From: an uncultured Paracoccaceae bacterium
Lineage (GTDB): Bacteria > Pseudomonadota > Alphaproteobacteria > Rhodobacterales > Rhodobacteraceae
NCBI GenBank assembly: GCA_937924905.1
Contig: CALDUK010000009.1
Coordinates: 1 to 64,000, forward strand
Length of the DNA: 64,000 nt
Direction: 5' to 3'
Part shown: positions 1 through 8,042 of the stretch, one piece after another
Layout: the number at the start of each line of letters is the position of its first letter
Numbering within the stretch: position 1 is the stretch's first letter
Position numbers and translations under genes: made by a program
The notes under the pieces: model-generated
The model's input: the letters and a program-made list of their open reading frames with translations, nothing else
The model's database searches: none
What the model was told of the DNA's origin: nothing

Positions 1-8
1 GTGCGGCC

Positions 9-1241
9 ATGGCGTTGGGCGAGCCTTTGGTCTGGCGGTATTTTCGGCGACGTGCGTCAGGCGACGCGGGCTATGGCGCGCATCTGGCCGAGCGTCGGGG
101 GGACGGCGCGCCGTTTCAGGCGGACCTTTGGGTGCATGCCGTGTCTTTGGGGGAATTTACCTCGGCCGAACCGGTCATAAGGTTGGCGTTAGAGGCCGGA
201 CATTCCGTACTGGTGACCCATGCCACGCCCGCGGGACGTCGGGCGTCCGAGGCGCGTCTGGCCGATGCGATTGCGGAAGGCCGGGCCGCGGTGCGCTTTG
301 CTCCGGTGGATCGGCCCGGGTACTGGCGGCGGTTCTTTGCGCTATATGCCCCAAAAGCGGCGTTGATCATGGAGGTCGAGTTTTGGCCACAGATGATCGA
401 GGCTGCGCGGGGCGCGGGTTGTTTTCTGTGTCTGGCCAACAGTCAGGTGCCATCCAAAAGCTTTCCAAGGGCCGCGCGTCTGGCGCGATTGGCGGGCCAT
501 CCGGTGGCCTATGCGGCTGCGGTTTTTGCGAAATCCGACCATATTGCCGGTCGGTTCCGCGCCTTGGGGGCCGCGCCTGTTCTGGCGTTGGGCGAGACGC
601 GGTTTGACATACCGGCTGCGGCCAGATTGATTGACGCTGCACAGACGCTGCGCGATGGGCGCCGGGTTTTGACATTGGCGAGCGTCGTTGCAGGCGAAGA
701 AGCGGTTTATCTGAGCCTTTTGAACAACTTGCTGGCCGGGGATGATGCGCCATTGGTGATCTGGGTGCCGCGCGCGCCCGAGCGGTTTGACGACCATACG
801 GCCTTGTTGAAACAGGCGGGCCTGCGGGTGGCACGCCGGTCAGAGGTGTTTGATGCCGACCTGGCGCCCATTGCGCGGTTGGACGACGTGCAGGTGCTGG
901 TGGGCGACAGTCTGGGCGAGATGTTTTTCTATCTTGCGCCAGCGGATGCGGTCATTGTCGGCGGCGGTTTTACCGAGAAAGGCGCGCATAACGTGATCGA
1001 GCCCTTGTCATTGGGCAAGCCTGTTGTCACGGGCCCCCATATCTGGACCATCGAATTTCCGGCCATCGAAGCCGAGGCGGCGGGCGTTTTAACCGTGGCG
1101 CAGAATGAAGGGCAGCTGACCGAGGTGGTGCGGCGCGCGATGACCCAGGGCGGGCCGGCAGCGGTGGCATTTCACGCGGCAAATCAAGGGGCTTCGGCCC
1201 GGATATTCGCGGCCATCGGGCCGGTGTTGGAGGGTGCATGA
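9..1241 (+). CDS. waaA: WaaA/KdtA-like GT30 glycosyltransferase (Kdo transferase family)
   Basis: The protein belongs to the 3-deoxy-D-manno-octulosonic acid transferase family, which moves a CMP-activated 3-deoxy-ulosonic acid onto lipid A at the inner membrane. The 410 residues fit that family. The N-terminal GT-B half carries WVHAVSLGE at residues 41-49, whose Glu is the catalytic base in WaaA, and MEVEFWP near residue 121. The C-terminal half carries the donor-site NVIEPLSLGKPV near residue 326. The canonical GNLKFD-like motif reads GETRFD and the GPH..NF motif reads GPHIWTIEF, so this is a divergent member. Only eight bases precede the ATG and the frame is open to the edge, so the true start may lie outside the window. 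It overlaps the next gene by four bases. A dedicated transferase for another ulosonic acid is an alternative to housekeeping Kdo transfer. Confidence 0.82.
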   Translation: MALGEPLVWRYFRRRASGDAGYGAHLAERRGDGAPFQADLWVHAVSLGEFTSAEPVIRLALEAGHSVLVTHATPAGRRASEARLADAIAEGRAAVRFAPVDRPGYWRRFFALYAPKAALIMEVEFWPQMIEAARGAGCFLCLANSQVPSKSFPRAARLARLAGHPVAYAAAVFAKSDHIAGRFRALGAAPVLALGETRFDIPAAARLIDAAQTLRDGRRVLTLASVVAGEEAVYLSLLNNLLAGDDAPLVIWVPRAPERFDDHTALLKQAGLRVARRSEVFDADLAPIARLDDVQVLVGDSLGEMFFYLAPADAVIVGGGFTEKGAHNVIEPLSLGKPVVTGPHIWTIEFPAIEAEAAGVLTVAQNEGQLTEVVRRAMTQGGPAAVAFHAANQGASARIFAAIGPVLEGA

Positions 1242-2164
1242 GCTATCTGGTGATCGGGGCCGGGTCGATTGGCAAACGCCATTTTACGAACCTGCAGGCG
1301 CTGGGGGCCGACGTAGCGTTGCAAGGCTGGCGCGACACGGAATTGGGGGGCTTGTCGCTGGATGGGCTGACGGGTTTGGTGATTGCAACCGAAACCCAGG
1401 TGCGGTTGGCCCTGGTTGCCAAGGCCGCTGAGGCCGGTGTACCGGTTTATGTCGAGAAACCGCTGGCGTATCGCGTGGCGGATCTGCAAGCCGTTATGGC
1501 CGCCGCGCGCCCGGTGGCAGACCGGTCGGTTCTGGGGTTGATGATGCGCTATCATCCGGCCATTCGCCACGTGGCGAAGCTGGGGATAGACGCCTATGGG
1601 CTGCATCTGGAAATTGGCCATGACGTGCGCCAGTGGCGCGAAAACTGGTCTTTTGCCAACAGTTATGCAGCGCGGCCGGATGGCGGGGGTGTTTTGTTGG
1701 ATCTGTGCCATGAGATTGATCTGGCGGCCTGTCTGGTGCCGGGTCTGACGGTCACCGGTGTCGATTGCGTGGGGCACACCGATTTTCCGGGCGTGGATTT
1801 CGCAACCTCAATCGGGTTGGCCGGGGGGACTTGTGTCGGCCGTGTGGCGATGGATTACCTGTCGCCCGTGTTTTTCCGGCGTTTGTCGCTGAAGGGTCGG
1901 GACGAAGGGGTTGATCTTGATCTTCTGGCCCCGTCGATGCGGCATTGGACAGCCGGTGGGATCGAGACGCAGACCTGGACTTTTGAGCGCAATGATATGT
2001 TTCTGGATCTGATGCGCGATTTCATGGCGCTGGCCGAGAGACGCGAGACATCGGGCAATCCTTTGATGCCGCGACTGGATCGGGTGCGCGAAAGCACGCA
2101 TCTGGTGGCAAGTGCCTGGGACGCGCGAACGTTTCACGGCCAACTGAAGGGAGGTTTCGCATGA
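1238..2164 (+). CDS. Gfo/Idh/MocA family oxidoreductase
   Basis: This is an NAD(P)-dependent sugar oxidoreductase-type protein of 308 residues. The Rossmann motif GAGSIG is at residues 7-12 and the family hallmark EKP is at residues 73-75. A GGGVLLDLCHEID segment near residue 150 matches the substrate-side motif of the family. The ATG overlaps the stop of the WaaA-like gene (ATGA), and its own stop overlaps the next start in the same way, so the genes are translationally coupled. With a CMP-sugar synthetase and an SDR directly downstream, a role in modifying a nucleotide-linked or free acidic sugar is likely. The actual substrate cannot be read from the sequence. Confidence 0.85.
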   Translation: MSYLVIGAGSIGKRHFTNLQALGADVALQGWRDTELGGLSLDGLTGLVIATETQVRLALVAKAAEAGVPVYVEKPLAYRVADLQAVMAAARPVADRSVLGLMMRYHPAIRHVAKLGIDAYGLHLEIGHDVRQWRENWSFANSYAARPDGGGVLLDLCHEIDLAACLVPGLTVTGVDCVGHTDFPGVDFATSIGLAGGTCVGRVAMDYLSPVFFRRLSLKGRDEGVDLDLLAPSMRHWTAGGIETQTWTFERNDMFLDLMRDFMALAERRETSGNPLMPRLDRVRESTHLVASAWDARTFHGQLKGGFA

Positions 2165-2862
2165 TCTTGGGGCATATCGGGGTGCGTGCTGGCTCGAAGG
2201 GTGTGGTTGGCAAGAACTTCCGCGCGTTTCTGGGCAAGCCTTTGATCGACTGGTCGCTCGATCAGTTGCTGGAGCATGGGCGGGTCGATCAGGTTGTGGT
2301 CAGCACGGATGATCCGCAGATTTATGACCATGCTGTTGGGAAAGGATGTCTGGAGATGGGGTTGCGGCCTGCCGAGCTGGCCTCGGACACGGCGGCCAAG
2401 TGGGACGTGTGGCAACATGCTTTGCGTCGGGGCGAAGACCTGGCCGGACCGGTTGAGGCGTTTCTGGATCTGGACGTCACATCGCCCTTGCGCTTGCCGC
2501 AGGATATTGATGGTGCGCTTGATGCCTTTTTTGACAAACGACCGGACATGATCATGTCCTGTACAGAGGCGCGCAAGAACCCCTATTTCAACCTAGTCGA
2601 GCCGGATCAGTCGGGCTATCTGCATGTCTCGAAGCCATTGCCCGGTGGCGTGGTCGCGCGCCAGCAGGCACCGGTGGTCTGGGAACATGCCGCCAGCACC
2701 TATGTGGTCGATCCGGCCTATTTGAAGCGTGCGCGCGGGCTTTTTCAGGGGCGGGTTCTGCCCTATCTGATGCCGCCCGAGCGGTGTCTGGACATCGATA
2801 CCGAGCTGGACTTTCGTATGGTGGAAATTCTGATGAAGGAGCGGCTGGATGGGGCAGCTTGA
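2161..2862 (+). CDS. Acylneuraminate cytidylyltransferase family protein (CMP-sugar synthetase)
   Basis: The 233-residue protein resembles NeuA/PtmB/KdsB-type enzymes, which activate a nonulosonic or ulosonic acid with CTP to give a CMP-sugar. The CTP-binding loop RAGSKGVVGKN is at residues 9-19, and VVVSTDD and LDLDVTSPLR follow as expected. It most resembles CMP-N-acylneuraminate or CMP-legionaminate synthetases rather than KdsB, because the loop has the RxGSKG form. It overlaps the upstream oxidoreductase by four bases, and the next start lies within its last five codons. A GT30 transferase in the same operon could use its product. The exact sugar (Kdo, sialic, legionaminic or other) is unknown. 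Confidence 0.83.
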   Translation: MILGHIGVRAGSKGVVGKNFRAFLGKPLIDWSLDQLLEHGRVDQVVVSTDDPQIYDHAVGKGCLEMGLRPAELASDTAAKWDVWQHALRRGEDLAGPVEAFLDLDVTSPLRLPQDIDGALDAFFDKRPDMIMSCTEARKNPYFNLVEPDQSGYLHVSKPLPGGVVARQQAPVVWEHAASTYVVDPAYLKRARGLFQGRVLPYLMPPERCLDIDTELDFRMVEILMKERLDGAA

Positions 2863-3637
2863 GGGGCGGTGCGTCTTTATTACCGGGGCCGGGGGCGTTC
2901 TGGGATCGACTTATGTGCGCCGGATGCTGGCGGATGGGGCGCGTGTGGTGGCCACGGATTTGCCGGGCGAGCGGGCCGATGGCTTGCAGGACCGGCATGG
3001 CGAAGACCCCGGCTTTGGGTTTTACGAGCTGGACGTGTCTGACGAAGCGGCGGTCGAGGCGATTTTCCAGCGCGTGATGGCCGATGGCTGGCAACCGAAT
3101 GTGGTGTTGAACAATGCCGCGATCACGGGCGAGATGCTGATGGGCAAAGGCAAAGCCTTTCCCGATTTCGCCGATACCAGCGTTGAGGATTTTGAGAAAA
3201 CTCTGCGCACCAATCTTACGGCGGCCTTTATGGTGGCGCGGCAGATGGACCGGGATATTGTCGGCAACTATCCCGCGACATTGATCAATGTGGCCTCCAT
3301 GTATGCGCTGAACGGGGCGCATCACGGGATTTACGAGGGCATGCCGTTCAAGAATTTCAGCGCATATGGCGTGACGAAGGCGGGCATTCACGGGCTGACG
3401 GTTTGGCTGGCGGGCTATTGGGCCGGGCGACAGGCCACGGTCAACACCATCGCGCCGGGCGCGGTGTATAATGGCCATTCGGGCGAGTTTCAGCGCCGGG
3501 TGTCCGAATTGATCATGGCCGGGCGAATGGGCCAACCGGATGAGATTGCCGATGTTATGTTGTTCCTGGCCTCTGAGGCAGCGGGATACATGACCGGGCA
3601 GATGGTCAATGTGGATGGCGGGTTTTCGGCCTGGTAG
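2849..3637 (+). CDS. SDR family oxidoreductase (PtmA-like)
   Basis: A classical short-chain dehydrogenase of 262 residues. The cofactor motif TGAGGVLG is at residues 12-19, the NNAA motif is near residue 88, a catalytic Ser lies in NVASM near 149, and the YxxxK pair (YGVTK) is at about 172-176. The Ser-to-Tyr spacing is longer than the usual 13 residues, as I recall for PtmA-type enzymes of legionaminic-acid loci. The C-terminal MTGQMVNVDGG motif is standard. The ATG lies inside the 3-prime end of the cytidylyltransferase gene, so the two are coupled. It closes the four-gene operon. The link to nonulosonate synthesis is inferred from neighbours; fold and family are clear. Confidence 0.85.
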   Translation: MGQLEGRCVFITGAGGVLGSTYVRRMLADGARVVATDLPGERADGLQDRHGEDPGFGFYELDVSDEAAVEAIFQRVMADGWQPNVVLNNAAITGEMLMGKGKAFPDFADTSVEDFEKTLRTNLTAAFMVARQMDRDIVGNYPATLINVASMYALNGAHHGIYEGMPFKNFSAYGVTKAGIHGLTVWLAGYWAGRQATVNTIAPGAVYNGHSGEFQRRVSELIMAGRMGQPDEIADVMLFLASEAAGYMTGQMVNVDGGFSAW

Positions 3638-3896
3638 GTCAGGCGTCCGGGCCATAGCCATCTGTGTTTGCCTGACGCCAATGGCAGGCGCGAAACAGCA
3701 AAGCACACCAAGCGCTTACAAGTCGTGCAGGGGCAATCTGATCCCCCTGGTCAAGTCCTGACTACGGAACGTCCGTTGCCACATTTGTAGGCTTTCGCGC
3801 TTACAAAAAACACATTTGATTCAAACTCTTTGCAAAGTGTCGATGTCTACAGACAGCCGAACCAAGGGGTGGTGCGCAGTGTTTGGGCGCGCGTGA
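3638..3896 (+). promoter_or_regulatory. Palindrome-rich leader upstream of the outer-membrane protein gene
   Basis: Non-coding stretch. It holds a 9-bp hairpin at 3784-3807 (TTTGTAGGC / GCTTACAAA, one G-T pair), the palindrome TTTGATTCAAA at 3815-3825 and CTTTGCAAAG at 3828-3837. A 10-base direct repeat GCGCTTACAA occurs at 3712-3721 and 3797-3806. The 11-mer TTGCCACATTT at 3776-3786 recurs upstream of ftsZ. No clear sigma-70 promoter was recognised. The cluster of dyads just before an outer-membrane protein gene suggests regulation, but this is inference. Confidence 0.4.
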
Positions 3897-6227
3897 GTGT
3901 CTTTGCCTGATTTCCAGGCGCCCAAATTTGAAAGCACTGCTATGCTCACGTTTTTTGGCCGACGAGGCCTTCGTTCTAATGCCAAATTTCTGGGAATGAA
4001 CGCTCCGACAAGGGCTGCTTACTCGGGTATAAACCTGAGCTTGGTGTTTTTGATGGCCTTGTCTGGCTATATACTGGCTGCGCCCGCTGCGTACGCTCAG
4101 ACACTGTCCAGGTGTACAGGTGACGAAACGGCATCGGCACGAACTGTTTCGGGGCGCGTGACCCGAAGCAATCCCACAGACAGTGTCACCGTCACAAATG
4201 CGCCTGGCGGATCAATTGTTACTCTCTTTACCCGACGTGATCCTGCGCCGACGGTCAGCAATCGTTCCCGCCTGCAATTCACATTGTCAGGGTCAGCCTC
4301 GTTCAGCCCCTCTTCTTTCAATTCCGGTTTTTTGAACCGGGGTCAAAGTGCTACCCGGACCGTGACGGTTGGCGCGAGCGGAGGTGTCCGCGTTGCAATG
4401 AGAGCGTTTCAGACGGGGTCTGGCAACGGCGCCATTCGCCAAAGCTGGCGGATCACCTGTACGCCCCCAGACATCGGTGTCCGGTCCCGAGAAACCAGCA
4501 GCACTATCGTCGATGGTGGAAGTGACCCGCACGGAACTGAAACCGTGGGTGAACCGAAAACTGTTGTTTACGAAATTACAAATACGTTGGGTGGCACTCT
4601 GAACCTGACCGGCGCACTTACGATTTCCGGTCTTAACAATGTATCAAACGCAACGATATCGACCCCGCCGGGCGTGACAAGTTTGGCATCCGGGCGAACC
4701 ACAACCTTTGCGGTGACCTATACACCAACCAATCCGGGGCCGTTTTCTTTCGACATTAATATTCCAAACAATGATCCAAGCACGATTGCCAGTGAAAGTA
4801 GTTTCGGAATTGCTGTGTCAGGAAATGCAAATGCGACACCATCCGTGGTGCTTTCCGGCCCCAGCACGCCGCAAGCTGGCCCCTTTACAGTCACCGCAAC
4901 CTTTTCCGAAGCTGTATCGGGCCTGGATGTGTCGGAATTTGTGGTCAGCAACGGTGTCGCGAGTGGCCTAATTCTGGTTTCGCCCGGTGTATATACCTTT
5001 ACGGTTACACCCACGGACCCAAGTGCGGCCGTCAGCATTTCACTGCCTGCCGGAACGGCCGAGGATGCGGATGGCGCGGTCAACGCAGCCTCGAATGTAC
5101 TGGTCACGGCGGGGGGCGCCCTGACACCTGAGCAGCAAGAAGGCATCCGTGAAATCACGGTCGAAGAAACGACACGGGATTTGCGCCAAGAGATTTCTGT
5201 AAATCGGCGGGCAAACCGTGCTGCGCGTGATCGTCATGCTGCCGCACAACGGTGCCGGTTTCTGCAAGACGACCTGGACGAAGGCCGAGTTTCAACAGCT
5301 GACTTTGAACAGGAATGTGGGGCAGATTTCGTATCGCGCCAAAACGTTCCTTTTGGCGTGAACGGTGTACTTAGCGCAACCCAGTCCGACACCAGCCTGC
5401 TTGGTTCTTTCTTCAGCCAAAGTTCAACGGCCGATGGACGCCGCCGGTTGGTTTTTGGCGAGTTTGACGTGACCCGCTATGACGACGAAGATGTAACGGC
5501 CACGCTTTCCGGGCGTGTCGCCTGGGAGCGGCTTGTGCGAGAGGATGTCCTTTGGGGTATATTTGTGGGCGCAAACCTGTCGCAAACCAGAATCTCTGGC
5601 GCGCTGCCCGGAGACCGCACTGGCGTTGGTCTGACCCTTGGAACCTACTTTGTTGATCAGCTGGAACCGGATTTGTTCTTGGACGGGTTCGCGGCGGTCA
5701 GCGCCGGCCGAAATAGCCTGGAGCTGTCGACCGGGACCGCGATTGCTGAAGGGGATTATAACACCACGTCCTTGCAACTGGGCATCGCGCTTTCTGGTCT
5801 TAGGGAATACGAGCGATTTGATCTGCGTCCCGAACTGAGCCTGTCATATGGGTATGCGGATATCAGTGATGCCCCACTTTCGGTGGCCGTTGGTGGGTCA
5901 ACCCTTAGTGATGCGGTTGCTGCCGGGTATGCGTCTTACGGGAATGTCGAATTCAGACCAGAATTTATCTTTGAACCCGAACAGATCGCGCCGATTGGGC
6001 TGAAAGGAACCTGGTACGACGAAAGTTGGATAATCGTTGCACCACATGTCTCTTGCGAGGTCACCGACTCAGGTGTCAGCAGCAATGCCTGCGGCGGCGG
6101 TCTTGAACTGGAGTGGACCGCACAGTCACACGATGGCCTTTGGGAATTCTCTGCTCGGATGAGCCGCGACGTGATCGGCGGGGTGTCGCGAGACAGCATT
6201 GGCCTGCAGTTTGAAAGTGAGTTCTGA
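3897..6227 (+). CDS. Mosaic outer-membrane protein: anchor-D and Ig-like domains plus autotransporter-type beta-barrel
   Basis: A 776-residue exported protein. A hydrophobic signal core ending in AAPAAYAQ lies at about residues 46-68. Start choice is open: GTG 3897, ATG 3942 and ATG 3996 are in frame, none has a good ribosome site, and the last gives the most normal signal peptide. Residues about 190-310 look like a choice-of-anchor-D/ASH beta-sandwich and 314-400 like a bacterial Ig-like domain with an SEAVSGLDVSEF motif. A charged helical segment with Cys residues (about 408-470) leads to a beta-barrel at about 517-776 ending in aromatic Phe, as in autotransporters. It stands alone after the sugar operon. 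Base composition looks less GC-rich than its neighbours. A surface adhesin or display protein is likely; no enzymatic domain was seen. Confidence 0.7.
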   Translation: MSLPDFQAPKFESTAMLTFFGRRGLRSNAKFLGMNAPTRAAYSGINLSLVFLMALSGYILAAPAAYAQTLSRCTGDETASARTVSGRVTRSNPTDSVTVTNAPGGSIVTLFTRRDPAPTVSNRSRLQFTLSGSASFSPSSFNSGFLNRGQSATRTVTVGASGGVRVAMRAFQTGSGNGAIRQSWRITCTPPDIGVRSRETSSTIVDGGSDPHGTETVGEPKTVVYEITNTLGGTLNLTGALTISGLNNVSNATISTPPGVTSLASGRTTTFAVTYTPTNPGPFSFDINIPNNDPSTIASESSFGIAVSGNANATPSVVLSGPSTPQAGPFTVTATFSEAVSGLDVSEFVVSNGVASGLILVSPGVYTFTVTPTDPSAAVSISLPAGTAEDADGAVNAASNVLVTAGGALTPEQQEGIREITVEETTRDLRQEISVNRRANRAARDRHAAAQRCRFLQDDLDEGRVSTADFEQECGADFVSRQNVPFGVNGVLSATQSDTSLLGSFFSQSSTADGRRRLVFGEFDVTRYDDEDVTATLSGRVAWERLVREDVLWGIFVGANLSQTRISGALPGDRTGVGLTLGTYFVDQLEPDLFLDGFAAVSAGRNSLELSTGTAIAEGDYNTTSLQLGIALSGLREYERFDLRPELSLSYGYADISDAPLSVAVGGSTLSDAVAAGYASYGNVEFRPEFIFEPEQIAPIGLKGTWYDESWIIVAPHVSCEVTDSGVSSNACGGGLELEWTAQSHDGLWEFSARMSRDVIGGVSRDSIGLQFESEF

Positions 6228-6267
6228 GCCGGTTGTTCGACGACTATGGCGCAAAGAATTTGGGAAA

Positions 6268-6354
6268 TGGTGCCCAGGAGAGGACTCGAACCTCCACGTC
6301 CATACGGACACTAGCACCTGAAGCTAGCGCGTCTACCAATTCCGCCACCTGGGC
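6268..6354 (-). tRNA. tRNA-Leu (CAG)
   Basis: The reverse complement folds as an 87-base class II tRNA. The acceptor stem GCCCAGG pairs with CCTGGGC, followed by discriminator A and an encoded CCA. The anticodon stem CTAGC/GCTAG encloses a TTCAGGT loop with anticodon CAG, reading CUG. The long variable arm and the GGTTCGAGTCC T-arm are visible. It lies between the outer-membrane protein gene and prfB. Confidence 0.97.
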
Positions 6355-6441
6355 AGGTGTCGTGAGGCAGCGGAGTAACTTTAACCTTTGGGGCTGTCAA
6401 CGGGATTGGTCGTGTCATTGCCCGGAAAATTCAATGATCTG

Positions 6442-7569
6442 CTAGTCTTCGGCCTGCGCTTCGTCGCGTTTCAGGCCCGAGACCCCCAAAGCCAGCGTTG
6501 CGGCCATGAAACCTTCGAGATCGCCGTCCAGAACGCCGGATGTGTCTGACGTCTCGAAATTGGTCCGAAGGTCTTTCACCATCTGATAGGGTTGCAGGAC
6601 ATAGGACCGGATTTGGTTGCCCCAGCCCGCGTCGCCCTTGTTTTCATGCGCTTCGTTTATGGCGGCGTTTCGTTTGTCCAGTTCCATCTGATAGAGCCGT
6701 GATTTCAGCGCCTTCATTGCGATATCGCGGTTCTGGTGTTGGGATTTTTCCGAAGAGGTGACAACGATGCCCGTTGGTTCGTGTGTGATCCGCACGGCTG
6801 AATCCGTGGTGTTGACGTGCTGGCCACCTGCGCCCGACGACCTGTAGGTGTCGATGCGAATGTCGGCGGGATTGACCTCGATTTCGATATTGTCATCGAC
6901 AACCGGATAAACCCAGACCGAGCTGAAGGACGTGTGCCGCCGGGCCGAGCTGTCGAACGGGCTGATCCTGACCAGACGGTGAACCCCGCTTTCCGATTTG
7001 AGCCAGCCATAGGCGTTTGGGCCGCTGATCTTATAGGCGGCTGATTTAATACCGGCTTCTTCGCCTGCGCTTTCGGACTGAAGTTCGACCTTATAGCCCT
7101 TTTTTTCGGCCCAACGGACATACATACGTGCCAGCATCGACGCCCAATCGCAGCTTTCTGTGCCGCCCGCGCCCGAGTTGATTTCAAGAAACGTGTCGTT
7201 GCCGTCTGCTTCGCCATCCAAAAGCGCTTCGAGTTCTGCTTTGGCCGCGCGTTCGGCCAGCGTTCGAAGCGCGGCTTCCGCTTCTTTGACAACGTCGTTG
7301 TCGTCTTCCATTTCGCCAAGTTCGATCAATTCGACATTGTCGGACATATCTTGCGACATGGATTTATAACGGTCGATCTGGTCAACCAGCATCTGACGGT
7401 CGCGCATCAGTTTTTGCGCGCGCTCAGCATCGTCCCACAGGTTTGGGTCTTCGACACGGGCGTTGAATTCTTCCAGCCGGTGTTCCGCTGTTTCCCAGTC
7501 CATACGCTGGGCCAGCAAGTTCAGCGACTTTTCGATCTGTGCGACCAGATTTTCGGCCTCGGCACGCAT
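6442..7569 (-). CDS. prfB: Peptide chain release factor 2
   Basis: RF2 reads UGA and UAA stop codons and releases the peptide. The 375-residue protein carries the SPF recognition motif ([10 protein letters not shown]) near residue 205 and the catalytic GGQ ([13 protein letters not shown]) near residue 246. The start at 7569 is chosen because an AAGGAA ribosome site sits six bases upstream and the N-terminus then aligns with RF2 ([13 protein letters not shown]); a longer open frame to 7626 has no such support. The reading frame is continuous where the programmed +1 frameshift sits in E. coli prfB, so the UGA autoregulation is absent here. Confidence 0.97.
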   Translation of the reverse strand: MRAEAENLVAQIEKSLNLLAQRMDWETAEHRLEEFNARVEDPNLWDDAERAQKLMRDRQMLVDQIDRYKSMSQDMSDNVELIELGEMEDDNDVVKEAEAALRTLAERAAKAELEALLDGEADGNDTFLEINSGAGGTESCDWASMLARMYVRWAEKKGYKVELQSESAGEEAGIKSAAYKISGPNAYGWLKSESGVHRLVRISPFDSSARRHTSFSSVWVYPVVDDNIEIEVNPADIRIDTYRSSGAGGQHVNTTDSAVRITHEPTGIVVTSSEKSQHQNRDIAMKALKSRLYQMELDKRNAAINEAHENKGDAGWGNQIRSYVLQPYQMVKDLRTNFETSDTSGVLDGDLEGFMAATLALGVSGLKRDEAQAED

Positions 7570-7667
7570 AGGGTGTTCCTTACGAGAGTTGTTCAAGCTG
7601 ATAGCAATCGGCTTTGGCAGCTTCAAGCAAGCGTGTAGGTATAGACCGCGTGCACAGGAGGGAAGAG

Positions 7668-7961
7668 ATGGGTGATTGGATTTCGTCGGACGTACTTAGC
7701 GTGGTGTTACCCGGTCTTTTGCTGGTCTTCGGATTGCTGTTGGGCGCGCTGGGGGCAGGGCATCTTTTTCGGTTGATCTGGATGATCTGCCTGTTTGTGT
7801 TTCTGGGTGTGCTGTATTGGTTTGCGACCGACGGGGGTTTGGCGGTTGGCGAGGATGCGCGTCCAGTCGCGCTGGTGCGCCTGGCCGCGATATATGCGGG
7901 CGCACTGTTTGGTAGCATTGTCGCGTATCTGCTGGCCCGCGCGGTCTTTTCGAAAGGATAA
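7668..7961 (+). CDS. Small three-span membrane protein
   Basis: A 97-residue hydrophobic protein. Predicted membrane spans lie at about residues 8-30, 33-53 and 65-91, with a short polar loop ([14 protein letters not shown]) between the second and third. The ATG at 7668 has a strong AGGAGGGAAG ribosome site just upstream; an in-frame extension back to 7614 would run into the divergent prfB leader and is rejected. It is transcribed divergently from prfB and convergently with the bactofilin gene. I do not recognise the family, and no catalytic motif is visible. Confidence 0.75.
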   Translation: MGDWISSDVLSVVLPGLLLVFGLLLGALGAGHLFRLIWMICLFVFLGVLYWFATDGGLAVGEDARPVALVRLAAIYAGALFGSIVAYLLARAVFSKG

Positions 7962-7993
7962 GCCCGCCGTTCTACTGAGGGGCTGACATGCAA

Positions 7994-8016
7994 AAGGACG
8001 CCGCAAAGGCGTCCTT
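7994..8016 (-). terminator. Intrinsic terminator of the M23-bactofilin operon
   Basis: A perfect 9-bp inverted repeat, AAGGACGCC / GGCGTCCTT, encloses a five-base loop. On the minus strand it is followed by T-rich sequence (CCTTTTGC). It lies 27 bases past the bactofilin stop codon. Confidence 0.75.
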
Positions 8017-8042
8017 CCGCTTACGTTTCGTGGCGGTTGGCC

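Noticed and set aside
2588-3706. A 372-codon minus-strand frame over the SDR gene
   Set aside because: Antisense shadow of a clear SDR; no domain, His/Arg/Pro-rich product.
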